Assembly (NCBI GenBank): GCA_041677345.1
Contig: JBAYQE010000051.1
Span: 1 to 18,512, forward strand
Reading direction: 5' to 3'
DNA: 18,512 nt
From: JALOAT01 sp041677345
GTDB taxonomy: Bacteria > Pseudomonadota > Gammaproteobacteria > Thiohalomonadales > Thiohalomonadaceae
Under the pieces are notes generated by a model, which was not told where the DNA came from, did no database searches, and was given only the letters and a program-made list of their open reading frames with translations. Within the stretch, counting starts at the first letter, position 1. Every line of letters starts with the position of its first letter. The position numbers were made by a program, and so were the translations under genes. This document shows, one piece after another, positions 1 through 6,941 of the stretch.

Positions 1-292
1 CACGTCGCCGTGCGCCTCGAGCGACCTACCCGGGAACGGTGCGGGCCGCACCTGTGTTCCCCTATTTGGTCTTGCTCCGGGTGGGGTTTACCGTGCCGCG
101 GCGTGTTGCCACCCGCGCGGTGCGCTCTTACCGCACCTTTTCACCCTTACCGGCCCCGAAAGGCTTAGGCGGTATGTTTTCTGTGGCACTTTCCGTGGGC
201 TCACGCCCCCCAGGCGTTACCTGGCACCCTGCCCTATGGAGCCCGGACTTTCCTCCATCCCCGAAGGGACAGCGGCTGCCCGGCCGACTCCC
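1..292 (-). ncRNA. rnpB: RNase P RNA (M1 RNA), 3' end cut off by window edge
   Basis: Catalytic RNA of ribonuclease P, which removes 5' leaders from pre-tRNAs. Read on the minus strand it contains the hallmark conserved blocks in order: GAGGAAAGTCCGGGCTCC followed by the AGGGCAGGGTGCCAGGTAACG region (about 256 down to 216), then GGTAAGGGTGAAAAGGTGCG and AAGAGCGCACCGCGCGG (about 153 to 114), then the ACGGTAAACCCCACCCGGAGCAAGACCAAATAGGGG region (about 97 to 60), and finally CCCGGGTAGG near 32-23. These match the E. coli M1 RNA closely in order and spacing (bacterial type A). The 5' end at about 292 is inferred by alignment to the first E. coli stem. Roughly 65-70 nt of the 3' end, including the strand closing the P1/P2 stems, lie outside the window. 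Any reading frame through this segment is spurious. Confidence 0.96.
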
Positions 293-298
293 GCGCGA

Positions 299-307
299 AC
301 GATACCA
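299..307 (-). promoter_or_regulatory. Candidate extended -10 promoter of rnpB
   Basis: On the minus strand TGGTATCGT occurs with the hexamer TATCGT at 304-299, ending 6 nt before the inferred rnpB 5' end at 292. The preceding TGG fits an extended -10 element. I see no good -35 hexamer at 16-18 bp upstream. This is inference from position and motif only. Confidence 0.4.
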
Positions 308-352
308 GTTCGAGCGCATTTCGGCGCGGGAGTTTGGTGGAAAAAAAGATTT

Positions 353-522
353 CAACGCAAAGACGCAAAGGACACAAAGGGGCGCAGAGGGCATCAAGGT
401 GGTGCGTGTCCTCGGCGCCTGTACCTCAGTCGTTTCGTCGTCTGGCCGGCGTTTGAATGCACGTTTTGCACTAAAAGAGTGTTTCTCTTTGCGCCCTTTG
501 CGCTCTCTGCGTCTTTGCGTTG
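353..522. repeat. Palindromic repeat element A (AACGCAAAG-type arms, 170 bp)
   Basis: Two inverted arms of about 39 bp (353-391 and 484-522) flank a core of about 92 bp. Each arm is a run of degenerate 8-10 bp units: the left arm reads CAACGCAAAG ACGCAAAGG ACACAAAGG GGCGCAGAGG, and the right arm is its imperfect reverse complement ending CTTTGCGTTG. The core has no clear internal repeat. The element fills the space between the 5' end of rnpB and the 3' end of rsmI, and its right arm ends 11 bp before the rsmI stop codon. Repeats with this AACGCAAAGACGCAAAG signature are scattered through many environmental proteobacterial genomes (from memory). It encodes no transposase and could be a MITE-like or structured-RNA element. 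Element B has the same architecture. Confidence 0.85.
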
Positions 523-533
523 GGCCGTTCCCT

Positions 534-1373
534 TCATCCCCGCGACAGCAGCGCTTGGTACAGCAGGTTCTTTTTCTTGCCGGTGATTTCCGCGGCGAGG
601 GCGGCGGCCTGGCGGGGAGGGAGTTCGGCGGCGAGGAGCTTGAGTATGCGCAGGGCCTCGGCATCGAGTTCGTTTTCCGTCGCCGGTGCGCCATGCACCA
701 CGATCACCAGTTCGCCGCGGCGCTGGTTGGGATCCTCGGCCACCCAGCATGCCAGCTCGGCAAGCGGCGCCCGGCGAATGGTCTCGAAGGTCTTGGTGAG
801 TTCGCGGGCGAGCGCGGCCTCGCGCGCACCACCTAAAGTGGTCGCCATATCGGCCAGGGTCTCGGCGATACGGTGCGGGGCCTCGAAGAACACCAGGGTA
901 CGCGGCTCGGCCGCCAATGCCTCCAGGCGTTTGCGGCGTGCCCCCTCCTTCGCGGGCAGGAATCCCTCGAACACGAAGCGATCGGTGGGCACGCCCGCGG
1001 CGCACAAGGCCGTGAGCACGGCGCTGGGACCGGGCACGGGTACCACCCGGATACCGGCCTCCTGTGCAGCCCGCACCAGGTGAAAGCCGGGGTCGCTGAC
1101 CAGCGGCGTGCCGGCATCGGAGACCTGGGCGACGCTGGCCCCCGCGGCGAGCCGTGCAAGCAGGTCCTCGAGCACCTTGCGCTCGTTGTGCTCGTGCAGG
1201 GAAACCAGTGGGCGCTCGATACCGAAATGACTCAACAACCCGCGTGTATGACGGGTGTCCTCCGCGGCGATGACGTCGACCGCCGCCAACACCTCGCGGG
1301 CACGGTGGCTCAGATCCGCCAGGTTGCCGATGGGCGTGGCAACCACGTAAAGCGTGCCCTTTTCAATTGACAC
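534..1373 (-). CDS. rsmI: 16S rRNA (cytidine-1402-2'-O)-methyltransferase RsmI
   Basis: SAM-dependent enzyme that 2'-O-methylates C1402 of 16S rRNA in the ribosomal decoding centre, acting in the cytoplasm. The 279-residue length is normal for the family. The N-terminal LYVVATPIGNLADLSHRA, then AEDTRHTRGLL, SLHEHNE, QVSDAGTPLVSDPG, VPVPGPSA and FEAPHRI are signature blocks of the tetrapyrrole-methylase fold in RsmI/YraL. The start is taken as GTG at 1373: it gives the canonical N-terminus and lies 6 nt after a GGGAG ribosome-binding site (1384-1380). The frame stays open further upstream but would run into the divergent lpoA gene. It diverges from lpoA exactly as yraL and yraM do in E. coli. 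The C-terminus (KKKNLLYQALL) is also typical. Repeat element A lies directly behind the stop codon. Confidence 0.95.
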   Translation of the reverse strand: MSIEKGTLYVVATPIGNLADLSHRAREVLAAVDVIAAEDTRHTRGLLSHFGIERPLVSLHEHNERKVLEDLLARLAAGASVAQVSDAGTPLVSDPGFHLVRAAQEAGIRVVPVPGPSAVLTALCAAGVPTDRFVFEGFLPAKEGARRKRLEALAAEPRTLVFFEAPHRIAETLADMATTLGGAREAALARELTKTFETIRRAPLAELACWVAEDPNQRRGELVIVVHGAPATENELDAEALRILKLLAAELPPRQAAALAAEITGKKKNLLYQALLSRG

Positions 1374-1379
1374 TGCAAG

Positions 1380-1384
1380 CTCCC
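1380..1384 (-). promoter_or_regulatory. Ribosome-binding site fixing the GTG start of rsmI
   Basis: GGGAG on the minus strand, 6 nt upstream of GTG 1373-1371. It is the only good Shine-Dalgarno in the region and selects this start over the longer open frame. Confidence 0.65.
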
Positions 1385-1388
1385 GGCA

Positions 1389-1416
1389 AAGATACTTGGC
1401 AATTCCAAAACGGAAA
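1389..1416 (-). promoter_or_regulatory. Candidate sigma-70 promoter of rsmI
   Basis: Minus strand: TTTCCG (1416-1411), 16 bp spacer, TATCTT (1394-1389), which would place the start of transcription about 10 nt further down and leave a very short leader before GTG 1373. It overlaps a possible divergent lpoA promoter. The match is moderate only. Confidence 0.35.
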
Positions 1417-1424
1417 GCTACCAC
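1396..1424 (+). promoter_or_regulatory. Weak candidate promoter of the lpoA operon
   Basis: TTGGCA (1396-1401) is a 5/6 match to the -35 consensus, but at 17 bp spacing the -10 position holds only TACCAC (1419-1424). It is listed because the divergent rsmI/lpoA gap is only 77 bp and must hold the promoters unless transcription starts inside rsmI. Confidence 0.25.
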
Positions 1425-1450
1425 ACCCGCCCCGCCGCGATCCCCGTCCG

Positions 1451-3283
1451 ATGCACCTGCTGCTACGTTTCGTTCCCCTGCTCCTGTTGCTCGCCGGCTG
1501 CGCCACTCCCCCGACCGCCCCCGAGTATCCGGGCGTGAGCCCTGAGGCCGCACAGGCCTACCGGGCCATGGATACCGGCGAATACCAGCACGCAGCCTCG
1601 CTATTCGACCGCCTGGCCGCCCAGGCCCAGCCACCTCAGCGCCAGGACTATCAACTCAGCGCCGTGGAGGCCCTGTTGCAGGCCGAACTGGTACCGCAGG
1701 CGGCACAACTGCTCACCCGCATCGAGCTGCCGGGCATGAACCCGCGCGGCCACATGCGCATGCAACTCGCAGAGGCACGCATCGCCATCAAGCGCCGCGA
1801 TGCAGAGGACGCCCTCGCCATCCTGGCCGGCCCGCGCATGCCCACCGCCGAGCCTGTGCTCATGGCTGACTATCACCAGTTGCGTGGTCTCGCCTATGCG
1901 CAATTGGGCAATCCCCTGGAGGCTGCGCGCGAGTGGGTCATGCGCGAGCCTTTCCTGGTCCGCCCCGGCGACGTGCTCGCCAATCAACGGGCCATCTGGG
2001 ACAGCCTGAGCCAGTTGTCCGGTGCCGTACTGATCGCCCTGCAAGTGGCGCCCCCCGACGTGTTGAGCGGCTGGATGGACCTGGTGCGTATCGGCAAGGC
2101 CCTGCAGACCGCCCCGCAACTGGAAGCACAACTGGCCCGCTGGCGTGGCCTTTTCCCCGATCACCCGGTGGACGAGACGCTGCTGGGCGAGTTGCTGGCG
2201 CGTGCCCAGGAGACCATGGCACCACCCACCCGCATCGCCCTGCTACTGCCCTTTGACGGCGAGTTTGCCGGCGCGGGCGCGGCCGTGCGCGACGGCGTGC
2301 TGGCCGCACATTTCGCCAACCCCGAGCGCGGCCCCATTTCCATCCGCAGCTACGACACGGGTGTTACCGCCGAGCAGGCCATGGCGGCTTACCAACTGGC
2401 TGTGGCCCAAGGTGCCGAGTTCATCATCGGCCCACTCACCAAGGAAGGGGTAGATGCCGTCGCCTCGCAGTGGACGCTGCCGGTGCCTACCATGGCGCTC
2501 AACGTGGGCGAGTATCCGGGACGTGACAACCTCTTCCAGTTCGGCCTCGCCCCGGAGGACGAAGCCGAGCAGGTGGCGGAGCGTGCCTGGGTGGACGGCA
2601 TGACGCGAGCCGCCGTCGTGGCTCCCGCGGGCAGCTGGGGCGAGCGCATCAGTGAGGCCTTCCGGGCGCGCTGGCTCGAACTGGGCGGCGAGGTAGTGGC
2701 GGAGACCACTTATCAGCCAACGAACAACGACTTTTCCGCACCCTTGCGAAAGTTGCTCGCCACAGCCGCCAGCGACCAGCGTCGCCGGCAGTTGTCGGGC
2801 ACCCTGGGACGTCGCCTGGAATTCACGCCGCGCCGTCGCCAGGACGTGGATTTCGTGTTCCTCGCCGGCTTCCCGCGCCAGGCGCGCCTGCTCAAGCCGC
2901 AGCTCAATTTCCACCATGCCGCCGACCTGCCTGTGTACGGCACGTCGCATCTGTTCTCGGGCACCGTGGCGCCCATCCTGGATCGTGACATGGACGGCGT
3001 GTTGTTCGGTGACATGCCCTGGGTACTCGAGGGCCAGCAGCCCGCGGCACTCGCCCGCCATGACGGCCAACTGCGCCGCCTGGTGGCCCTGGGCAGTGAC
3101 GCCTACAACGTGATTCCCTACCTGAATCTGCTCAAGCGCTACCCCGAGGAGCGCTTCGAAGGGGGTACCGGTGCATTGCGCGTGGACGAAGATAATCGCG
3201 TGCGCCGTGGCATCGCCTGGGCACGCTTCAGCGCAGGCCGTCCGCGCCCGCTCGAGCGGGCCGCCGACGCCAGTGGCGACTGA
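1451..3283 (+). CDS. lpoA: Penicillin-binding protein activator LpoA (outer-membrane lipoprotein)
   Basis: Outer-membrane lipoprotein that reaches through the periplasm to activate the peptidoglycan synthase PBP1A. The 610-residue product begins with a lipoprotein signal (MHLLLRFVPLLLLLAGC); the lipobox LAGC puts the lipidated cysteine at residue 17, and Ala18 (not Asp) fits outer-membrane sorting. Residues about 25-240 are helical and TPR-like. From about residue 255 (TRIALLLPFDGEFAGAGAAV) the protein has the periplasmic-binding-protein type I fold of the LpoA C-domain, with a conserved IIGPLTKEGV segment. ATG 1451 is chosen because it places the signal peptide at the N-terminus, although the upstream sequence is pyrimidine-rich with no clear Shine-Dalgarno. 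An in-frame TTG at 1367 would bury the signal. First gene of lpoA-yraN-diaA-FAD oxidase, and only 3 bp from yraN. Confidence 0.93.
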   Translation: MHLLLRFVPLLLLLAGCATPPTAPEYPGVSPEAAQAYRAMDTGEYQHAASLFDRLAAQAQPPQRQDYQLSAVEALLQAELVPQAAQLLTRIELPGMNPRGHMRMQLAEARIAIKRRDAEDALAILAGPRMPTAEPVLMADYHQLRGLAYAQLGNPLEAAREWVMREPFLVRPGDVLANQRAIWDSLSQLSGAVLIALQVAPPDVLSGWMDLVRIGKALQTAPQLEAQLARWRGLFPDHPVDETLLGELLARAQETMAPPTRIALLLPFDGEFAGAGAAVRDGVLAAHFANPERGPISIRSYDTGVTAEQAMAAYQLAVAQGAEFIIGPLTKEGVDAVASQWTLPVPTMALNVGEYPGRDNLFQFGLAPEDEAEQVAERAWVDGMTRAAVVAPAGSWGERISEAFRARWLELGGEVVAETTYQPTNNDFSAPLRKLLATAASDQRRRQLSGTLGRRLEFTPRRRQDVDFVFLAGFPRQARLLKPQLNFHHAADLPVYGTSHLFSGTVAPILDRDMDGVLFGDMPWVLEGQQPAALARHDGQLRRLVALGSDAYNVIPYLNLLKRYPEERFEGGTGALRVDEDNRVRRGIAWARFSAGRPRPLERAADASGD

Positions 3284-3286
3284 TGG

Positions 3287-3655
3287 ATGGCTTCCACCAA
3301 GGCGCTGGGTGACGAGGCGGAACACGCCGCGCTGCGGCATCTCGCAGACCGCGGACTGGAACTGGTGGCCAGGAACTTCCGTTGTCGCTGCGGTGAGATC
3401 GATCTGGTCATGCGTGACGGCGCCACGCACGTCTTCGTGGAAGTACGTTATCGTAGCGGCAGCCGCTTCGGCAGCGCCGCGGAGACCGTAGACCGACGCA
3501 AGCAGCAGCGCGTGATCACCGCGGCGCAGCTCTTTTTGCAGCGCCATCCGCGGGTGGCACTGGGACCGTGCCGCTTCGACGTGGTGGCACTCCGCCCCGC
3601 AACGGATGGCGGATGGCACATCGAATGGATCCAGAACGCTTTCGAGCTCGTGTGA
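3287..3655 (+). CDS. yraN: UPF0102 (YraN) family nuclease-like protein
   Basis: A 122-residue member of the UPF0102/YraN family, predicted from family knowledge to have a Holliday-junction-resolvase/restriction-endonuclease-like fold; its cellular role is not established. The visible family core is GDEAEHAALRHLADRGLELVARNFRC, then GEIDLVMRDG (Glu37, Asp39), then FVEVRYRS (Glu52), which together give the E...D...ExK/R arrangement typical of this nuclease fold. Here the usual lysine of the FVEVKxR motif is Arg, a common variant. The ATG lies 3 bp after the lpoA stop. Another ATG at 3283 overlaps that stop but is in a different frame. It sits between lpoA and diaA as in E. coli, so it is probably co-transcribed. 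Confidence 0.9.
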   Translation: MASTKALGDEAEHAALRHLADRGLELVARNFRCRCGEIDLVMRDGATHVFVEVRYRSGSRFGSAAETVDRRKQQRVITAAQLFLQRHPRVALGPCRFDVVALRPATDGGWHIEWIQNAFELV

Positions 3656-3665
3656 CGGGGATACC

Positions 3666-4253
3666 ATGCAGGAACGAATCAGACATCTGTTCGAGCAGAG
3701 CATCGAGGCCAAGTATGCCTCGCTCGAACTGCTCACGCCGGCCATCGCACTCGCCGCCGAGCGCATGGCGCAGTGCCTGCTGTCGGAGCGCAAGATCCTC
3801 AGTTGCGGCAACGGCGGTTCCGCAGGCGATGCCCAGCACTTCTCCTCGGAGATGCTGAACCGCTTCGAGCGCGAGCGCCCGGGGCTGCCGGCCATGGCGC
3901 TCACCACCGATGCCTCCACGGTGACCTCCATCGCCAACGACTACCACTTCGACGAGATCTTCTCCAAGCAGGTGCGCGCCCTCGGCCAGTCCGACGACGT
4001 GCTGCTCGCCATCACCACCAGCGGCAACTCACCCAACGTGATCAAGGCCGTGGAAGCGGCCCACGACAAGGGTATGCACGTCGTCGCCCTCACCGGCAAG
4101 GACGGTGGCCGCATGGCCGGTATCCTGCGCGATGAGGACGTGGAGATCCGCGTGCCGGCGACAGCCACCGCGCGCATCCAGGAGGTGCACCTGCTGGTTA
4201 TCCACTGCCTGTGCGATCTCATCGATCTGCAACTGTTCGGCGAACAGGCCTGA
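3666..4253 (+). CDS. diaA: DiaA-type SIS-domain protein (DnaA initiator-associating factor)
   Basis: A 195-residue SIS-domain protein, the same length as E. coli DiaA (196). DiaA is a homotetramer that binds DnaA and promotes ordered initiation at oriC. The SIS sugar-phosphate motifs are intact: LSCGNGGSAGDAQHFSSEM near residues 40-60 and ITTSGNSPNVIKAV near residues 118-131, with the C-terminal EVHLLVIHCLCDLID helix. The family also contains GmhA (sedoheptulose-7-phosphate isomerase), and sequence alone does not fully separate the two; position directly after lpoA-yraN favours DiaA. ATG 3666 follows a GGGGA ribosome-binding site, and the frame extended upstream has no family homology. The gap to yraN is 10 bp. 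Confidence 0.88.
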   Translation: MQERIRHLFEQSIEAKYASLELLTPAIALAAERMAQCLLSERKILSCGNGGSAGDAQHFSSEMLNRFERERPGLPAMALTTDASTVTSIANDYHFDEIFSKQVRALGQSDDVLLAITTSGNSPNVIKAVEAAHDKGMHVVALTGKDGGRMAGILRDEDVEIRVPATATARIQEVHLLVIHCLCDLIDLQLFGEQA

Positions 4254-4260
4254 CGTCATC

Positions 4261-5673
4261 TTGAACGAACACACCGCGGCCAACGACCTGTCCCCCGCCT
4301 TCATCAGTGAGCTGCAGCGCCGGCTGGGTGCTGGCACACTGCTCACCACTCGCGCCGATCGCTGGGCCTATGGCTACGACAACAGCCGCCGCCACGCCTT
4401 GCCCGGGGCCGTGGTTCTGCCGGAAAGCCATGAACAGGTAGGCGCGGTGGTGGGCCTGTGTCACGACGCGGGTGTGCCCTTGGTGGCACGCGGCCGAGGC
4501 ACCGGCACGGCCGGTGCCTCGGTGCCCGTCGCCGGCGCTGTGGTACTGGGCCTGGAGCGCCTGCGGCGCATCGTGCGCGTGGACCCGGCCAATCGCCTGC
4601 TCGTGGCCGAGCCCGGCGTCACCAACCAGGAGGTGCAGCAGGCCGCCGCTGCCCATGGGTTCTTCTGGGCACCCGATCCCACCAGCAACGCCGTTTGCAC
4701 CATTGGCGGCAATCTCGCCTGCGGTGCAGCGGGTCCGCGCGCCGTGAAATACGGCACCGTGCGCGAGAACGTGCTCGGCCTGCGCGCGGTCACCGGCAGC
4801 GGTGAGACACTGCGCACCGGGGTGCTCACCACCAAGGGCGTGGTGGGCTATGACCTCACACGCCTGCTCATCGGCTCCGAAGGGACGCTGGCGGTCATCA
4901 CCGAGGCCACGCTCAAGCTCACCCCCCTGCCCGAGGCCAAGGCCACGCTACGCGCCGTGTACGCCGACATGGACGCCGCCGCGCGCGCGGTGACACGCAT
5001 CATGGCCCAGCCTGTGACGCCTTGCGCCCTGGAATTCATCGATGCGACCGCCATCGAGATGGTGCGGCGCTATTCGCAGGCCGAGCTGCCCACTGACGCC
5101 GGTGCGTTACTCATGATTGAAGTGGACGGCTCACGTGCCTGCCTGGATGCGATGGCCGCCGCGGTGGCGGATGCCGCGCGCGGCGACGGCTGCCTGGATG
5201 TGCGCACCGCGCGGGATGCAGCGGAAGTGGCGCGCCTGTGGGAGACGCGCAAGGCGCTCTCCCCTGCGCTACGCAACGTGGCACCCAAGAAGATTAACGA
5301 GGACGTGGCAGTGCCTGTCTCACGCATGCCCGAACTCATCAACGGCTTGGCCGCCCTGTCGGCGCAATACGGCGTTACCATCGTGAACTTCGGCCATGCC
5401 GGCAACGGCAACATCCATGTGAATCTGCTTGTGGACCCGGACGACGCGCAACAGATGGAACGGGCCGAGCCCTGCCTCTCGGACGTATTCGACCTGGTGC
5501 TGCGCCTGGGCGGCACGCTCTCGGGCGAGCACGGCATCGGCAGCGAAAAACGCGACTACGTCGCCCGCGAACTGGACCCCATCGCCTTGCGCCTGATGCA
5601 CGCCATCAAGGCCCAGTTCGATCCCAAGGGCATCCTCAATCCCGGCAAGAAACTCCCGCCGTCGGAAGATTAA
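4261..5673 (+). CDS. FAD-linked oxidase (GlcD / D-lactate dehydrogenase-like)
   Basis: Flavoprotein dehydrogenase of the FAD_binding_4 plus FAD-oxidase_C class, which oxidises 2-hydroxy acids such as glycolate, D-lactate or D-2-hydroxyglutarate. The substrate cannot be decided here. Domains: N-terminal PCMH FAD-binding domain with VARGRGTGTAGASVP (about 76-89), TIGGNLACGAAGPRAVKYG (147-165) and GYDLTRLLIGSEGTLAVITE (196-215). The C-terminal domain has NFGHAGNGNIHVNLL (376-390), whose two histidines are the usual metal/substrate ligands, and GTLSGEHGIGSEK (418-430). Length 470 is typical. The start is uncertain: TTG 4261 is the first plausible codon after the diaA stop (7 bp gap) and only a weak ACAGG precedes it; no in-frame ATG precedes the conserved N-terminus. 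It appears to be the last gene of the operon and takes the position of dolP in E. coli. Confidence 0.87.
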   Translation: MNEHTAANDLSPAFISELQRRLGAGTLLTTRADRWAYGYDNSRRHALPGAVVLPESHEQVGAVVGLCHDAGVPLVARGRGTGTAGASVPVAGAVVLGLERLRRIVRVDPANRLLVAEPGVTNQEVQQAAAAHGFFWAPDPTSNAVCTIGGNLACGAAGPRAVKYGTVRENVLGLRAVTGSGETLRTGVLTTKGVVGYDLTRLLIGSEGTLAVITEATLKLTPLPEAKATLRAVYADMDAAARAVTRIMAQPVTPCALEFIDATAIEMVRRYSQAELPTDAGALLMIEVDGSRACLDAMAAAVADAARGDGCLDVRTARDAAEVARLWETRKALSPALRNVAPKKINEDVAVPVSRMPELINGLAALSAQYGVTIVNFGHAGNGNIHVNLLVDPDDAQQMERAEPCLSDVFDLVLRLGGTLSGEHGIGSEKRDYVARELDPIALRLMHAIKAQFDPKGILNPGKKLPPSED

Positions 5674-5681
5674 TCCGGGGA

Positions 5682-5853
5682 ATTGAACGCGGAGGACGCG
5701 GAGGCGCGGAGTCCGCGGAGAACATCAACACGGGGATCACGTCTTTCAGGGAAGTGGATGTGGACTCTGGCGTTGCCATAGCAGAGGACAGCCTGGAAGT
5801 GACCGATAGCATTTCTCCGCGATCTCCGCGCCTCCGCGTTCTCCGCGTCGAAT
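5682..5853. repeat. Palindromic repeat element B (ACGCGGAGG-type arms, 172 bp)
   Basis: Two inverted arms of about 43 bp (5682-5724 and 5811-5853) flank a core of about 86 bp. The left arm is ATTGAACGCGGAGG ACGCGGAGG CGCGGAG TCCGCGGAGAA. The reverse complement of the right arm is ATTCGACGCGGAG AACGCGGAGG CGCGGAG ATCGCGGAGAA, so the arms are close to perfect complements. The element fills the gap between the convergent FAD oxidase gene and sspB, where no ordinary U-tract terminator is visible, so it could fold as a long hairpin ending transcription from both sides. Length and architecture match element A, but the units carry GGAG instead of AAAG and the core differs. Confidence 0.88.
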
Positions 5854-5868
5854 CCTTCGCCGAATCTT

Positions 5869-6258
5869 CTATTTGACGATGCGCAGCGACGGGCGCTTGG
5901 GTTTGTTGCCTTCCGGCGTTCCATCGTCCGGCGGGGTGGGCTCGGTACCTTCTTCCTCGGTAAAGATCATGCCCTTGCCGTTCTCGCGCGCGTAGACGGC
6001 AAGCACGGCGCCGATGGGTATGTAGACATGCATGGGATTGCCGCCGAAGCGTGCTTCGAATTCCACCGCATCATTGCGCATCTGCAGCGTGTTGACGGCG
6101 CGTGGGGCAACATTGAACACGATCTTGCCATCCTCCACATACTGCATCGGCACCACGGCACCCGGCACGGAGGCGTCAACGAGGATGTGTGGCGTGAGAT
6201 CGTTGTCGATGATCCATTCGTGAATGGCACGGAGTAGGTACGGTCGGCTGGGCGTCAT
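5869..6258 (-). CDS. sspB: ClpXP protease adaptor SspB
   Basis: SspB tethers ssrA-tagged and some other proteins to the ClpXP protease. The product has 129 residues. The N-terminal substrate-binding domain (PYLLRAIHEWIIDNDLTPHILVDA, then GKIVFNVAPRAVNTLQMRND and FEARFGG) is full length. It is followed by an acidic, Pro-rich linker (about residues 100-119) and a C-terminal tail RPSLRIVK, which corresponds to the RPxLRVVK ClpX-binding peptide of E. coli SspB. Both functional ends are therefore present. ATG 6258 is preceded only by a weak GGTGAG. It is the last gene of petABC-sspAB, 28 bp after sspA, and is probably translated from the same transcript. Confidence 0.95.
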   Translation of the reverse strand: MTPSRPYLLRAIHEWIIDNDLTPHILVDASVPGAVVPMQYVEDGKIVFNVAPRAVNTLQMRNDAVEFEARFGGNPMHVYIPIGAVLAVYARENGKGMIFTEEEGTEPTPPDDGTPEGNKPKRPSLRIVK

Positions 6259-6286
6259 CGCTCACCAAGGTTTTGGAAGGCTTTCC

Positions 6287-6913
6287 TCAGCCGTGAAGCT
6301 CTTTTTCGGCTTCGGTGAGGCTGAGACGGAAGGACGGACGCTTGAACAGGCGCGCGGCATAGCTGGCGAGCGCCTTCGCCTGTTTGGGTAATTCTATCTT
6401 CATCTGGGGCAGGCGCCAGAGCAGCGGGGCCAAGGCACAGTCCACCAGCGAGAAGTCGTCGCTCATGAAAAAGCGTGTGTTTGCGCAGGCAGGCTCGAGT
6501 AGCACCAGATCCTCAACGAGTTCCTTACGTGCTGTGCTCGAATTCTTGCCGGCACCGGCGGCCAGTATCGCTGCCATGCGGCTGTACAGTTCCTTTTCCA
6601 CTCGGAAAAGGAACAAGCGGGTGCGCGCCCGGGAAACCGGATCGAGGGGAAGCAGCGGGGGATGGGGGAAACGCTCGTCGAGATACTCCATGATCACCGT
6701 GGGCTCGTACAGCACCAGTTCCCGATCCACGAGCGTGGGGACCGAACCGTAGGGGTTGAGTTCGGCCAAAGCCTCCGGCACGGCGCCAGGGGCGACCTCG
6801 ACGACATCCACCTCGATGCCCTTCTCGGCGATCACCCAGCGGACCTGATGGCTGTAGGCATCGGAGCGCCCGGTAAACAGGGTCATGCCGCAGCGGCGGA
6901 CAGAAAGGGCCAT
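6287..6913 (-). CDS. sspA: Stringent starvation protein SspA (GST-fold, RNA polymerase-associated)
   Basis: SspA binds RNA polymerase and acts as a transcription co-regulator in stationary phase and acid stress. It has a glutathione-S-transferase fold without GST activity. The product has 208 residues, the usual length. The N-terminal thioredoxin-like domain shows MTLFTGRSDAYSHQVRWVIAEKG (from about residue 10) and NPYGSVPTLVDRELVLYEPTVIMEYLDERFPHPPLLP; the C-terminal helical domain carries RLFLFRVEKELY and FFMSDDFSLVDCALAPLLWRL. ATG 6913 lies behind an AGGAG ribosome-binding site (6 nt spacing) and gives the same short N-terminal extension before MTLF as in E. coli. It is linked to petC by an 85 bp gap containing two hairpins, and to sspB by 28 bp. 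Confidence 0.95.
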   Translation of the reverse strand: MALSVRRCGMTLFTGRSDAYSHQVRWVIAEKGIEVDVVEVAPGAVPEALAELNPYGSVPTLVDRELVLYEPTVIMEYLDERFPHPPLLPLDPVSRARTRLFLFRVEKELYSRMAAILAAGAGKNSSTARKELVEDLVLLEPACANTRFFMSDDFSLVDCALAPLLWRLPQMKIELPKQAKALASYAARLFKRPSFRLSLTEAEKELHG

Positions 6914-6941
6914 GAATGTCTCCTGTCCTCAACCAGCGAAA

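Noticed and set aside
353..522. CRISPR-like array because of short repeats
   Set aside because: The 8-10 bp units are directly adjacent, without regular spacers, and arranged as inverted arms; no cas genes nearby.
39..836. Open frames running through rnpB, element A and the end of rsmI
   Set aside because: They cross a clear structural RNA and a repeat and have no family motifs; the peptides from the repeat arms are just translated repeats.
2243..3937. Long antisense open frame opposite lpoA, yraN and diaA
   Set aside because: Typical GC-rich shadow of codon bias; the sense strand has three recognised genes with family motifs.
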